From positions 138,123,034 to 138,187,033 of the forward strand of contig OU015496.1 of assembly GCA_907164885.2 (NCBI GenBank): DNA of 64,000 nucleotides, written 5' to 3'. Below are positions 1 through 10,959 of the stretch, piece by piece. The DNA comes from Dolomedes plantarius. Lineage: Eukaryota; Arthropoda; Arachnida; Araneae; Dolomedidae. The translations under genes were made by a program, and so were the position numbers. Positions within the stretch are counted from its first letter, which is position 1. Every line of letters begins with the position of its first letter. Under the pieces are notes generated by a model. The model was not told the DNA's origin, made no database searches, and worked only from the letters and a program-made list of their open reading frames with translations.

Positions 1-1504
1 TTTAGTGATGAGTCCAACATCTCTCTCGGAGTACAAGACAATCACAAAAAAATCCATACCTATAGTTCAGAGATCGCCCACCGAACGGTGTAACCGAACT
101 TTTGTCTACAGATGTCCACCCTGAACACTTCTTGAAAGATAGTACAGGTAGCGACAGCGTACTATTTTAAATCCATTCTGGTTTCTCTAAAGGGCTGTCT
201 GGTGGAGAGAAGATACGTTCATTAGATCTTAACATCTCTCCCACTGTCTTTGCTATTTCGACTTTTATTAAGCCCCCAACATCAAGCAGTGAATATGCTC
301 CACACACATTTCGAGTACAGAGAATCATCTCGAAGATACTTTATATATATTTATATATCATTTTAGGACAAAAGTCTTACAGAAATTCTGTAGATATTAC
401 TGTTACATTCTTAATGTAAACTATAAAGGAGACCAATATTCAATAAAGTTTTCATCTATCTCGAGTTTCAAAATTAGATAAAAGACATAGTTTAGTTTTT
501 TTAAAAAGTTTGAAAATCTTATCCTATTATAAAATATCATTCTACCTGAGCGTTTAACGCATACAGTCTTTCTCATACAAACTGGAAACTTTGAGAATTC
601 TACCTTAATTTACAGGTGAGTAATGTAAGGGCTCTTTCATTTGTTGATATTTCAGTCCTTATGTGTTGAAACTATTGCTTTTGTAATTTTAACGGCTTCA
701 TTTACTTTTGAGAAGACAAAATATATTATCAAGAATCAAAATTGGAATCAAATTTTGAATCATTTGATGAGGAGATTTTGAAAATATATATAATGAACAT
801 GAAATTGAATAATTATTTTCAAGCATTTATGAACTTTATTGAATATTCCCTATTAAATAAGAATTTGCACACCAAAAACCCTTATAAAAATAATTTTTCA
901 TTTCATTTGATTTTTCGAAAAATATTTGTTGTTTGACAAGCCCCAAAAAATCATTCCATCGATTTCTGCTCTCAAGCAACAAACTTCTGATTATCTAGCT
1001 TGTTATTTATTACTTTAAACTCAAAATTTTAAGAGGACTTAAAACTATAAGTTATTTCTTTTTTATTAATGACAAGCATCTAGTTTTCTAATTATGTTTT
1101 TAATGAATAACTCACTTAAAACCCTAAAGACTCATTTTTTTTTACTTTTGAAAATTCTTAGAAGCCCACAGTTTAAAAGGTCTTCAGTTCTTAAAAGGCT
1201 TCTTAAATCAAGCATTACACTTGCTAGCTTAATATCTAGCAGCATTAAGTAATTACTTTCAGATCATTATTTAACTGCTTATTGCATATAAAACATTTAG
1301 TTATTGATGAATGCGACTTAAAAATCATTAAGGTTTTCAAAAACGTATGCACACAGAATTTGTTAAGCGTTTTATTTAAGATGGACAGTAAATATTTCAA
1401 GCGTAAACAATTGAGACAATTGGAAATTGCATAACAATAGCATACCTCAATCTAAATTCCTATATGAAATGATGCGTTTTATTTCATTCTTCAAAATAAT
1501 GTTA
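1..1504. other. AT-rich non-coding stretch
   Basis: No credible gene is visible here. Short ORFs are AT-rich and low in complexity. The first ~40 bases read S-D-E-S in one plus frame, as in Tc1 transposases, but nothing downstream continues the match. Confidence 0.4.
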
Positions 1505-1660
1505 AACAACTACCCACATGAAATAGTGGTTAACATCGTGAACTTCCACGCAGTGGGCTTGAGTTCAAACCTTAAGTAAGTCTTGGTCATTACCATGTTG
1601 TCCTCTCTTACGGAGGAATGCAGGCTCCCCTAAGTAGTGTTCTCATAATAAAGTAGCTAG
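1505..1660 (+). repeat. tRNA-derived SINE-like fragment
   Basis: A tRNA-like head carries an A-box-like stretch (TAGTGGTTAACATCG, 1523-1537) and a B-box-like stretch (GAGTTCAAACC, 1561-1571) at about tRNA spacing. The sequence after it resembles the one at 9333-9560. No complete cloverleaf can be drawn, so I call a SINE relic and not a tRNA gene. Confidence 0.5.
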
Positions 1661-2085
1661 CAAGATTTCTCGGTGGTTAACAAAGCGCGAATGCCTCACA
1701 AGTGCCTCCGCAGTAGACAAAAAGTATTAAATTCAATTTTCAAATACTCTAAGAAAATTTGCTTATGCTTTATGAAACTTTATTATTGGAACAAGTTGAC
1801 AAGAAAAATACTTAGATGGAGTAAAAATTTTAGTCTCACTGACGGAATCCCCCTTTTAAAAAATCCATAAAATGCTGTATTGTACCTGGCTATTCTACGC
1901 CCATCATTAAAATATAAAGAATGCGTGTTCAAGTTAGATTTAACGATGTCTGCTGCATATGAACGTATGTTAGAGTATTAACTTTTGCTTTATGTTTTTA
2001 TGTGTTTAATCATTTACGTATCACAAACTACAACTATTAAGCGGCTATTTATTGACCTTTACAATGTGTAACATTTACTTCTGAT

Positions 2086-2101
2086 CCCTCCCCCCCCCCC
2101 C
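2086..2101. repeat. poly-C tract
   Basis: A CCCT followed by an uninterrupted run of about 12 C lies in AT-rich sequence with no gene around it. Confidence 0.8.
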
Positions 2102-2429
2102 ATCGTATAAGTCGGTAGAAAAATTTTGCTTTATAGAATTTATCTTAAAGATGACACGTTGCCCATTTATATTAGCACGTGAAATGTTTTATTTAGCTTT
2201 TTCTCGATATTTATTGCTCCATTCTACCTCCTGTTTCACAATATTAATAAAATGTATTTTTTGAAAGTTTCCACCTTTTTAAAATTTATATGAAACATTT
2301 AATTCCCCTTTTTTGTTTGGTTTTGTTGTTGATTCAAGCAAAATTCAGTTAAGGGTAAATTGACGCATTTATCACAAAAGGAGAAGAAACGCCTGAAAGC
2401 CCTGAGTGCCAAATGAATGAAAATATGTT

Positions 2430-2600
2430 GGCCCGAGTTAGCCTAGACGTAATTGATTGGCTTTCAGACTGGGACTGTTAGATTTGAATACCGACGACCT
2501 CCATTAAATGACTCCGATTCTAGGTTGGATATGAGCCCATTAAATCTGTAGACCGGAAAGTCTTTGTATGAGGTCAAAGAAGGTGGGACAAGGTACGGTC
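2430..2600 (+). repeat. tRNA-derived SINE, diverged copy
   Basis: It starts GGCCCGAGTTAGCCTAGACG and has a B-box-like GATTTGAATACC. It then shares with the repeat at 2900 the block built around TTAAATCTGTAG, then AAGTC and TATGAGG. The two are diverged members of one tRNA-derived family. Confidence 0.5.
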
Positions 2601-2899
2601 ACAGCAGAAATTGTTTTCAGAAAATGGTATTTACTTCTTCTGACAACGTTGCTTCCTTAATTTACTACTTTTGATTTTACACGGATCTAATTTGTTATTC
2701 AAAATAGGTTATGTGATCGAAAACGAGAAGTAATTTTCGTCATTGTTTCTTTGTATTTTATATGTCTATATATAAGTCACTGCTGTTCATAGTCACACTT
2801 CCAACTAATACTCCTTGGTATGACGAGGAATTATTCATTTATTTGAAATATGTCGTCATACTTTTATCGTTAGATTGTGCATTGTTATATTGTGATAAT

Positions 2900-3170
2900 G
2901 GGCCGGAGGTAGCCTACTGGTAACGCCTCGGGCTTTGAACTCGGAGTGCCATTAAATACCGTCGTATCTAGGTCGGGTATAGGTACTTTAAATCTGTAGT
3001 AATCTGTAAGTCCTTTTATGAGATCTGAGAGGATTTGAGAGGGTACAAGTCGATCAGATGTCATCCTGGGGGATGCTCGGCCTAAAATGTGGCGGAAGCC
3101 TATTTATTCGCGGGGATTCAATCCCGAAAGGCTGTAGTTGCTATGGTGGATCCTGTCTAGTGCATTCGAA
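2900..3170 (+). repeat. tRNA-derived SINE, longer copy
   Basis: It starts GGCCGGAGGTAGCCTACTGG. It has an A-box-like TAGCCTACTGG, an anticodon-arm-like CTCGG..CTTTGAA..TCGGAG, and a TAGGTCGGGTATAGG block where a B box should be. The 3' body matches the copy at 2430 around TTAAATCTGTAG and continues with a unique tail. It is a repeat relic and not a functional tRNA. Confidence 0.55.
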
Positions 3171-4520
3171 ACTTGAGCTTCAGAAAAAGAATTTGATGTA
3201 TTGCAAAAATTGGTCACTTTTGTTAAATGTTTAACAGGAAAGTTTGGTAGTCCATGTTAGTCACCAGAGAGTTAATTGTGGGTTAATGCTTATCTAACTC
3301 TTCAAATAGGAAAAAAACTTTTTTAAATGAAAAACTGAATAGATTGGAAAACGGAAAGATATTGCAAACAATATGAAAGTACATTGCAGGAAAGATATCA
3401 CAGTTCATGTTTTGGATACGAATTTGTATCTCTGGAATCTGATAGTGTGTACAAGGAATTAAAGGCAAAAATTACGCCTGTAAAGGCTACTTCTAGTATG
3501 AAGTCCATGAAATGTTTTGGAACGACTGAATTAGGATATCATCTATAATCTCCTGCTTAAACATTATAAAGTAAATTAAAATATAAAAAAATAAATCTCT
3601 ATTACTTAGGTTTAATCGAGGCAATGATTTTTTCGTTGAAAAGCAGATAAGAAAAGTAAAAGTAATATTATTGGATAGATTAACTAAATTTGAAAATAGA
3701 TGATTTTCTTTTTCTGATGGTCATTATTTATTATTAACCCTTATTTTATTTAAGTGAAATAAATGTGGAATTTGACAGATTACGAGTTTGACACCCAAAT
3801 TTAAAGCACATGCGATGAAAAACGCAGCTTTGGTAAATGTGTAGAGCTACACGCTTTTATCAGCTAAGAGCTCTGTGCGAAAATATCTTTTCAAAAAAAA
3901 TCCTTGAAACCCAAATTTCTCCATATCTTCAAAGCTAGTTTCTCTACATAGATTTCGTGTTAGGGTAGTACGTGGTACTTTGCCACAAAACCAGGCCAAT
4001 AAAGAATAGTTTGGCAATAGTAAAAAGTTAATATCCTTCCCTGTGACAGATACCCTAAGCAAAGTAATAAAACAATTTCAAGGATAAAAGCCTATCCCCA
4101 GTGAAAAAAAGATCGTGCTGCTAGAAGTATTCTGAATATATCAAAGAAGTTATATCGTCAAGAAAAAGTTGTCAAATTATCACGAATGGAATGCTAAACT
4201 GTGTCAAAATGATGATATACATATAAAAAAATATCATAATAAATTAGAAAGAAGTATTTTTTCTACAAAATGACATTTTATTTTTTCAATAAAATCCCTT
4301 ACGGACATTTAGTAATATAATTTACAGAAAAAAATGTTATTGTGTCTATGTCTAGTAATTTGAACACACATGTTTCCTTATGTATAATGCTTATTATGTC
4401 TCATTTAATATTCATATTCCCTATATCATGTGTTTTAATAGTAAATTCACAAGACTTTACTTTCGTTTGAAATCCACCCCAAGTAATTATAATTTATTAC
4501 ACAATACTTTTTCTAATCAG
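3171..4520. other. AT-rich non-coding stretch
   Basis: I see no gene, RNA or repeat that I can support. A 71-codon minus-strand ORF at 3847-4062 has no recognisable motif. Confidence 0.4.
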
Positions 4521-4525
4521 TAATA

Positions 4526-5934
4526 CACTGCTGGCCACCCAAATTGCAACACCAAGAAAGACAAGAGATATCACAACAAAATTTATTTTGTAGATAACAT
4601 GTTGACCAAGTATCAAATGATTAAATTTATAGACTTCTGTGAAGTGTGGTTCCTGCCAAAATCAGTAGCCAGAGTAGCCGCCATTGTTGGAGATCACCGC
4701 TGCCACACGCCTCGGCATTGATTCAAAGAGACTTTGGATGAGTTCTTGGGGTACAGCAGACCAAGCAGCTTCCACACGTTGCCAAAGTTGATCTGCTGTG
4801 GCAGCTGGGGATGGAATCTGGGTCAATCGTAGAGCAAACATGGACCACATGTTTTCTATCGGCGAAAGATCCGGAGAGCGAGGCGGCCAGGGAAGCAAAA
4901 CAATCTGGCGATTGACGAAGAACCGTTGGACAATGCGTGCCACGTATGGTCGCGCATTATCCTGTTGAAATATGGCTGTGGGCAAGCCCTGAAGGTAAGG
5001 AAGGACAACTGGCTCCAACATCTCGGAGATGTAGCGCTGGCTGTTTAAAGTACCGGCAATGTGTACTAGAGGTGTGCGAGAGTGATATCCAATACCGCCC
5101 CATACCATAATACCCGGTGCAGGACCAGTGTGGCGGTGCATAACGCAGCTGTTCAGAATCCGCTCTTCACTGTGTCTCCAGACTCGAATGCGACCATCGT
5201 GGTGTTGCAGACAGAAGCGTGACTCGTCAGTAAAGACAATTTCATTCCATTCTGCCGTCCACATCCTTCTGTCATCGCACCTTTGGCGGCGGAGACGTCT
5301 GTGGTTCTGCGTCAAGGGTAGACAAAGCAATGGACGTCTTGCGGACAGACCACTCTGCTGTAAACGGCGTCGAATGGTACGCGCAGACACTGGATGATGC
5401 GTTACAGACTGCATGTGCTGTGCTATGGTTCGTGATGTGACTGAGCGATCCGTCACTGCCATGCGCACAATTTGCCTGTCATCACGTGAAGTGGTGCGCT
5501 GAGGTGGATGCGATCGAACACGCCGGTCCGTCGTACCCTCCTGCATCCAATGATCACATATCCGCATTACAGTTCTTTGGTTTCGTCCAACACGACTACC
5601 GATTTCCCTGAAAGATAATCCACAATCTCGGTAGGCCACTATCCTTCCTCTGTCTAACTCGGATACTTGATCAAAAGATGATCGCTGTTTTCGACGAGGC
5701 ATAATTGATCGTTTTTTTGAAAAAACCACAAGAAAAACACAATTGCCGAGCTTGAAATCGTCGAAATCTCCAAGCCTTAAATAGCGCTTTGAAGTGGCGC
5801 CACAGGCGCGCGTGATGTGCGTCTGCGCTGAAATTCTAATCATTTGCATATCTCATCTCCGCTAATGCATGTTGTAAATTTCATGTTATTTGCATGGTTT
5901 CTTCAGGGTGTTGCATTTACAGTGGCCAGCAGTG
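4526..5934 (-). mobile_element. Complete Tc1-like (DD34E) transposon
   Basis: Inverted ends are visible at both sides. The left starts CACTGCTGGCCACCCAAATT and the right, read inward on the other strand, starts CACTGCTGGCCACTGTAAAT; both then reach GCAACACC. TA lies just outside each end (4524-4525, 5935-5936). The palindromic match continues a few bases into the flanks, so the exact TA duplication is ambiguous. The 1.4-kb unit holds one intact transposase gene and is clearly more GC-rich than its surroundings, which suggests a recent arrival. Confidence 0.9.
4662..5702 (-). CDS. Tc1-like transposase, intact, 346 aa
   Basis: This is a cut-and-paste transposase that would bind the element's inverted ends in the nucleus and insert at TA. 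I chose the ATG at 5702, which gives the usual Tc1 length of about 340-350 residues. The open frame extends upstream to 5849, but that part looks like 5' leader. The N-terminus (about residues 14-60) is a paired-like helix-turn-helix with LDRGRIVAYRDCGLS. A second HTH covers about 83-120. The catalytic triad is visible: D159 in FTDESRF, D248 in FQQDNARP and E283 in LSPIENMW, with 34 residues between the last two (DD34E). The C-terminus has the usual SMPRRVAAVI. There is no internal stop or frameshift. It is the only complete transposase gene in the window. Whether it is active cannot be told from sequence. Confidence 0.92.
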   Translation of the reverse strand: MPRRKQRSSFDQVSELDRGRIVAYRDCGLSFREIGSRVGRNQRTVMRICDHWMQEGTTDRRVRSHPPQRTTSRDDRQIVRMAVTDRSVTSRTIAQHMQSVTHHPVSARTIRRRLQQSGLSARRPLLCLPLTQNHRRLRRQRCDDRRMWTAEWNEIVFTDESRFCLQHHDGRIRVWRHSEERILNSCVMHRHTGPAPGIMVWGGIGYHSRTPLVHIAGTLNSQRYISEMLEPVVLPYLQGLPTAIFQQDNARPYVARIVQRFFVNRQIVLLPWPPRSPDLSPIENMWSMFALRLTQIPSPAATADQLWQRVEAAWSAVPQELIQSLFESMPRRVAAVISNNGGYSGY

Positions 5935-5936
5935 TA

Positions 5937-7004
5937 TTACAGTGCCCTAGGAAACAATTATATTTGTAATAAGCATTACTCTTTAACAGGTCTATTATAT
6001 CATTCGTCAGCATGTATGTCTGTATATAGCTTTCGGCATGTCACGGGAATCTGTGGCGAGTAACGTTAGTGTTTCAGTCATGACTCCATCAAACCTCGAT
6101 CTCAAAACCGATGGAACATCAATACTAACCTACACTGTATATCATTTCCATTTGGCTGCCGTGGAAAATTTTTATCCTGATCTTTATAAATGTAACTGAA
6201 TTGTCCATGTATAATAAAACCTACTTCGTTGACTCGTCTTATCAACGTGATTTTAATGGATTTTAAATTTTTATTGTTTTTCTTTAGCGTTTACGATTAT
6301 AAAACCCATTTGGTAAATAATGAAGAAAATAGTTATCTATTGAAAGATTTAAACATTTTTTAAATAAATTGAATATTTATATTTAACATAATAATTTACA
6401 GAAAATAATTAACACAATAATTAACATAATAATTAACAGAAAACAAAATGCTAATACTCTTAGTTAAACACTAAGGTTGCAACTCCAGTATTGAAGGTGC
6501 TTAAAATCTGACGTTCTTGATACTGATTTTCTAAAAATCACCTATTTCGAAACTCAAACAACAGAAATATCTGCAGAATGTATCTCCATACAAGCGTATA
6601 TTTGAAACTAGAAATGCATAATATATCACATACGATTTTTTCTGCCATTGAAAGAGATTTGTCACACATGGTCAGGGCCAAAAGAAAAGAAGAAAAAAAA
6701 TCGACATTATCTAAAAGCTTTGTTGTGTCCGTTCTGAAGAATGAAAGATGAATCTCTATTTTGGAGTCCGGATTCTATCTGATTTTATTCATTCTTTCCA
6801 GGACGAAAGAGGAACTAAAGAAAGAAATGAAAGCATTACTAATGGTGGTCAGCATGTCATGTGACCACTCCCAACTGCTGTTCACTGTGTAATGAGCCAT
6901 ATAAGTGAATGCCATGAAATATCTTAATTAGGTAAGTTCTTTTCTGTACATTTTGAGAAATTCTCTTAGGCGAATATATTTAGGCAATTCATTATGATTC
7001 GTAT
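5937..7004. other. AT-rich non-coding stretch
   Basis: No gene is seen. At 6380-6440 a short tandem repeat of AATTAACA-type units is present. The 18-mer CATGTCATGTGACCACTC near 6852 recurs near 18123, hinting at an old dispersed repeat. Confidence 0.4.
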
Positions 7005-7030
7005 ACTTACTTACATACGTACATACATAC

Positions 7031-7116
<86 letters not shown>

Positions 7117-7127
7117 ATGTATGTATA
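7005..7127. repeat. Compound microsatellite (TACA)n(TA)n(GT)n
   Basis: TACATACA units pass into a long TA run and then a GT run, abutting the left end of the transposon at 7130. The TA run offers many TA target sites. Confidence 0.95.
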
Positions 7128-7129
7128 TA

Positions 7130-8479
7130 CCTGGTGTCTGAAAAATATGGCTACACTTTCAAAAATGAGTTAAAAATAAACAAAGATTTTTACTTTCGGT
7201 TTTTTTATGTTCCATAAAGAAATATCAAATTCATTTTTTTTTGCTTTTTTTCAATGTTTTATGGCGCGATTTCAATGTGCTCACCATTAGTGCTCACCAT
7301 TAGTCACGCACAACACATCGAGTCTATACGAGATTTCTCACCACGTTCTATGAAGTATTGCAGGATCAAGACTCTGAATGGCCGCTGTAATTCGACTTTT
7401 CAGTTCATCAGTGTCACAAATTGGAAATTGGTATACAATGTTTTTCACGTATCCCTATAAGAAGAAGTCCAAAGGTGTTATATTTAGAAATCTAGAAGGC
7501 CACGGTATTGGACCTCCTCTTCTCATCCATCGTCCAGGGAACTTTTCATCTAAAACCTTTCGCACTTCCATACTCCAGTGTGGTTGTGCCCCATCCTTCT
7601 GGAAAATGATATTGGGTTGCAAGTCCCCTACTTGAGGAAATGCGAAAATTTCAATCAGATCACGGTAAGTGTCAGAGCGGATAGTTTCTTCGGAAAGGAA
7701 TAAAGGTCTAATAATTTGATCGTTCAGTACACCACACCACACGTTTACTCGAGGGCTGTCTCTTGCTTCCTCCAGTACGGCATGAGGATTTTCTAATCCC
7801 CATATTCGAGTAATGTGTAGGTTAATACTACATGATACGTGAAACATTGACTCATCTGAAAACATTACACGTTGTAGAAAAGTTTCATCCTCCTCCATTT
7901 TTTGTAACATTTCTTCTGCAAATGCTCGTTGTTGAGGCTTATCACCAGGCTTTAACTCCTGCAACAATTGAAGTTTATACGCATGAAGCAGTAATATTTT
8001 ATGCACTACATAATGCACTGTTGGTTTCGGTATTTGCAATTGCTGGCCCGTGAGGCGAATCGATTTACGAGGACTGCGACGAAAGTATTCTTCAATTTGT
8101 ATAACATCATCGCAGTTGCTGCTAGGGTAGTTAGATTTTGGTTTTGACAATACGCTACTTGTCGTCATAAATCTTTCATTCCACTTGTAAATTGTGGATC
8201 TTGAAGGTGGAATTCGATTGTAAGTAGTCCGAAATTTACGCTGTACCTGTGTTGCAGATTTAAATTCAATGAACGATGCTACAACTTGCGGTCGTTCTTG
8301 CGGTGAACCCATTTTGAAACGAGAATGTTACAAATCGTGGATGTAGCGCCATATAATTTACATTTAATTAAACGTAAACTTTAATCTTTTCTTTGTGGAA
8401 CATAAAAAACCTTAAGTGAAAATATTTGTTTATTTTTAATTCATTTTTGAAAGTGTAGCCATACTTTTCGGACACCCGG
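7130..8479 (-). mobile_element. Complete mariner-related element, transposase mutated
   Basis: Terminal inverted repeats of about 95 bp are readable. The left starts CCTGGTGTCTGAAAAATATG and the right, read inward, CCGGGTGTCCGAAAAGTATG; both continue GGCTACACTTTCAAAAATGA. TA flanks both ends (7128-7129 and 8480-8481). The 1350-bp element sits at the edge of a TA/GT microsatellite. Its transposase is broken at three points. Confidence 0.88.
7259..8312 (-). pseudogene. Mariner-superfamily transposase, C-terminal lesions
   Basis: The frame is open from ATG at 8312 to a stop at 7455-7457 (285 codons). The N-terminus is a helix-turn-helix region with SRSTIYKWNERF. Catalytic motifs are FSDES (first D), QKDGAQPHW (second D) and TPLDFFL (third D). 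I count 41 residues between the second and third D, as described for DD41D-type Tc1/mariner relatives. The stop replaces the Trp of the usual DFFLWGYVK. Beyond it the frame continues recognisably through DELKSRITAAIQS, a second stop follows RTW, then YRLDVL. A 13-bp direct duplication (7279-7291 and 7292-7304) then breaks the frame near the C-terminus. If it is ignored, the frame ends at TAA 7259-7261. These look like three separate post-insertion mutations. Confidence 0.85.
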
Positions 8480-8481
8480 TA

Positions 8482-9332
8482 TGTATGAATGTATTGTTTG
8501 CGTATTATAAGTTACTTCTTTACTTTGTTAAATGGATTCTTTCAGTGCATTTTTTAATTTTTTTGATTAGTTGCACGTTATCCCCATGTGCTTAAAGGTA
8601 AACTTTATATTAATTAAATTATATTTATCAAAGTATTATATTTATTTAGAAGTTTTGGTTAAAGCGTTTAACCAATTTCGTGTTGTACTTTGGTAAAATT
8701 ACTTATCAAAATATCTCGTTTAACTATTCCTAAGAGAGAGATATTAATTTAGGTCTCCAAGGAGTTCGCGTAATCTACTAATATATTCATACGATTTCTT
8801 TGGGAGTATCAGCATAATACGATAACTTTAATCAGTTTATTTGGTCAATTTCAATTCATGCACAACACAATTATCGTATTCAACAACAATTCATCGCCTA
8901 CTAACTTCTGAACATCACACCAGACTTAAAAGAGCATAAATATTTATGAAAATTATGTAAATATTTTTAGGGTATTCAATATTTATCTATATCAACCAAG
9001 GAGATAAGTCGGGATCATTACATTATTCTTCTATTCCGCGTAAAGCTTTTACAGGATTTTCAGTGGAAGCTTCTCTCTGGCAAACATTTGGAATTATTCA
9101 ATTCAAATATTTGAAATAAAAAGATAAATAGGAAATTACTATATATGTAAAGTTATCCCGATAAAGCAACCGATACCAAGGTAAAAAAATTTGCATATCT
9201 GAGGGCATGAATGTATAATTACTAAAATAAAAAGAATGTACAGAATAAAAATTTGTAGATGGAAAAAAGTTTGATATTTTATGTTGAATATTTTGATATT
9301 TAAATTAAAAGTCCTATAAGATTTTCAAATAA
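8482..9332. other. AT-rich non-coding stretch
   Basis: I see nothing beyond scattered short ORFs. Confidence 0.4.
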
Positions 9333-9560
9333 CCGCCTACTTAGTGGATAACGTCTTCCCCTTCCATGCCGTGGGATGCGGTTCGATTCTGGATAAGACT
9401 TGGTTGCCACCTGGAAAAAAATTGTTTTCCGCCTAAAATATGAGCCCACATCTTGAAAAGGAAGCTGTGAAAATACCATTGACCATCACCATCATCTGGC
9501 TGGAAATAAATTATCTCTGTGTATGTATATTTCTATCTATATGTTGTAGTTTCAATCTTC
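9333..9560 (+). repeat. tRNA-derived SINE-like element
   Basis: A-box-like TTAGTGGATAACGTC (9341-9355) and B-box-like GGTTCGATTCT (9380-9390) form a tRNA-type pol III promoter at normal spacing. A unique body of about 150 bp follows. The GACTTGGTTGCCACCTG after the head parallels the same position in the copy at 1505. No acceptor-stem pairing is evident. Confidence 0.6.
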
Positions 9561-10105
9561 ATATGTACTCCAAACTGAAAACCTTGTCCTGAGGCCGCAG
9601 GGACATAAACAACAATATACATAATGAAACATTACCTTCATTTCCTTAATATTTTGTTGTAAAAATTGCTAACTTAACCATGTTTCATACAAATTTTGCT
9701 AATAACTACTGTAGTACATGTTAATACGAGCTAATATTAATTAGAGAATGCTTAATATCGGCAAAGTAAGGAAGCAACAACATATTAATAAAGCAAACTA
9801 CTTGAATATTACACCTTAATTAGATTAAAATTCTCTGATTTTATAATATTGCTATAAACCACCCATATCGACTAATTTCGTTGTTTGGCATCATGAGAAA
9901 GAAATTTGGAGCAAAAATATCTAATAAATGTCCTAAAACTATTAAAAAAATCTAAACAGAGTTACCTTCTATAGGGTTATTCACTCGAAAGAGGACCCGA
10001 ATCTTATGTAAAAAATGCCACTAAGATGAAGCAATCTGAACCAAGAAAGTACACTACATACCTTGACGTATGTGTAATCGATTGTATGACATGCGGTGCT
10101 AGAAA
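9561..10105. other. AT-rich non-coding stretch
   Basis: No gene or repeat that I can support. Confidence 0.4.
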
Positions 10106-10665
10106 TTATCTGCATTTTCTGCCAGACACATGATGACCATGTCGACGTATTCCTGAACGTATTGGCGGGTATATCGTTGGAACAGCAGCAATTTCACGTT
10201 GGATATATTCCTTCGAATCTTTCATTGTATGCGGCTTGTTACTGTAGATTTTTGGCCAAAGGAAGAAGTCTAGTGATGTCAGATCCGGCAACCATGGTGC
10301 CTAAAACCCCTTTGAAATTACCCTGTTGCCTTTGTAAGATTCAATTTCCGCCATGCTCCTTGCCTTGACACTTTGCTCTATCTTACAGGAAGTAACATTC
10401 CGTTAACTCTCGATCATCCAGTTGATTCATGAACTATTCAAAAATGTCTAGGTACACATCGGTGTTGAGGAAAAGGGAGCCTATGATGTGTAATTGAAAC
10501 ATCACGCACCGCACACCAACTTTTTGATCATGGATCGGTGTTTGGTGAGTGGCAAATGGATTTTTAGCGACCCATATACGGGTGTTTTGCGGGTTAACAT
10601 AACCCAACAAATCGAACTAAGTCTCAACCGAGAACCATGCGATGTGATGTGGCATCTACTGGGGA
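10106..10665 (-). pseudogene. Decayed mariner-related transposase, C-terminal half
   Basis: Read on the minus strand, several frames together give the catalytic half of a Tc1/mariner-superfamily transposase. In order: LLGYVNPQNTRIW then NPFATHQTPIHDQKVGV (near 10600-10490), an IIGSLF block, VYLDIFE and FMNQLDDRELTECYF, then LPDLTSLDFFLW and KIYSNKPHTMKDSKEYIQ, ending at a TAA at 10106-10108. The order and wording match the same family as the transposase at 15158-16285. The QDGA motif with the second catalytic Asp has eroded to stop-containing sequence and the frame changes at least twice. No inverted ends could be located, so it is an old, truncated copy. Confidence 0.7.
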
Positions 10666-10959
10666 GCACGTTGTATGTTGTTTCGTTCAGATTGTTTCAT
10701 CCTAGCAAGGGTTATTACAGAATATTTGGGGGCATCTATCGAGTGAATCACTCTATAGTACTATTATCTTCTAGAAGTTCTTAGCTATAACTTTAATATA
10801 AAAAAGTAAAGACAGTAAAGTAATAAGCGAGGATGATCAAACTATACAGAATTGGAAATTAATCTGCTGAATAATCATCCAAATAGCATTTCTTTAGTTT
10901 TACACTCCAACTTCGGTGTAAATGTTCTGCATGCAGAAACACAGCAAAATGCAATATCT

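Noticed and set aside
1..60. S-D-E-S reading at the very start, as in a Tc1 transposase
   Set aside because: Only four residues match; the downstream frame does not continue a transposase and the window cuts off the upstream part.
5128..5397. Plus-strand 89-codon ORF
   Set aside because: It lies antisense within the intact Tc1 transposase and has no independent support.
7005..7127. CRISPR-like regular repeats in the TACA/TA tracts
   Set aside because: These are simple eukaryotic microsatellites without spacers; no CRISPR array exists in the window.
9333..9420. Functional tRNA gene
   Set aside because: A and B boxes are present, but I cannot pair an acceptor stem or a convincing anticodon stem; a SINE head explains it better.
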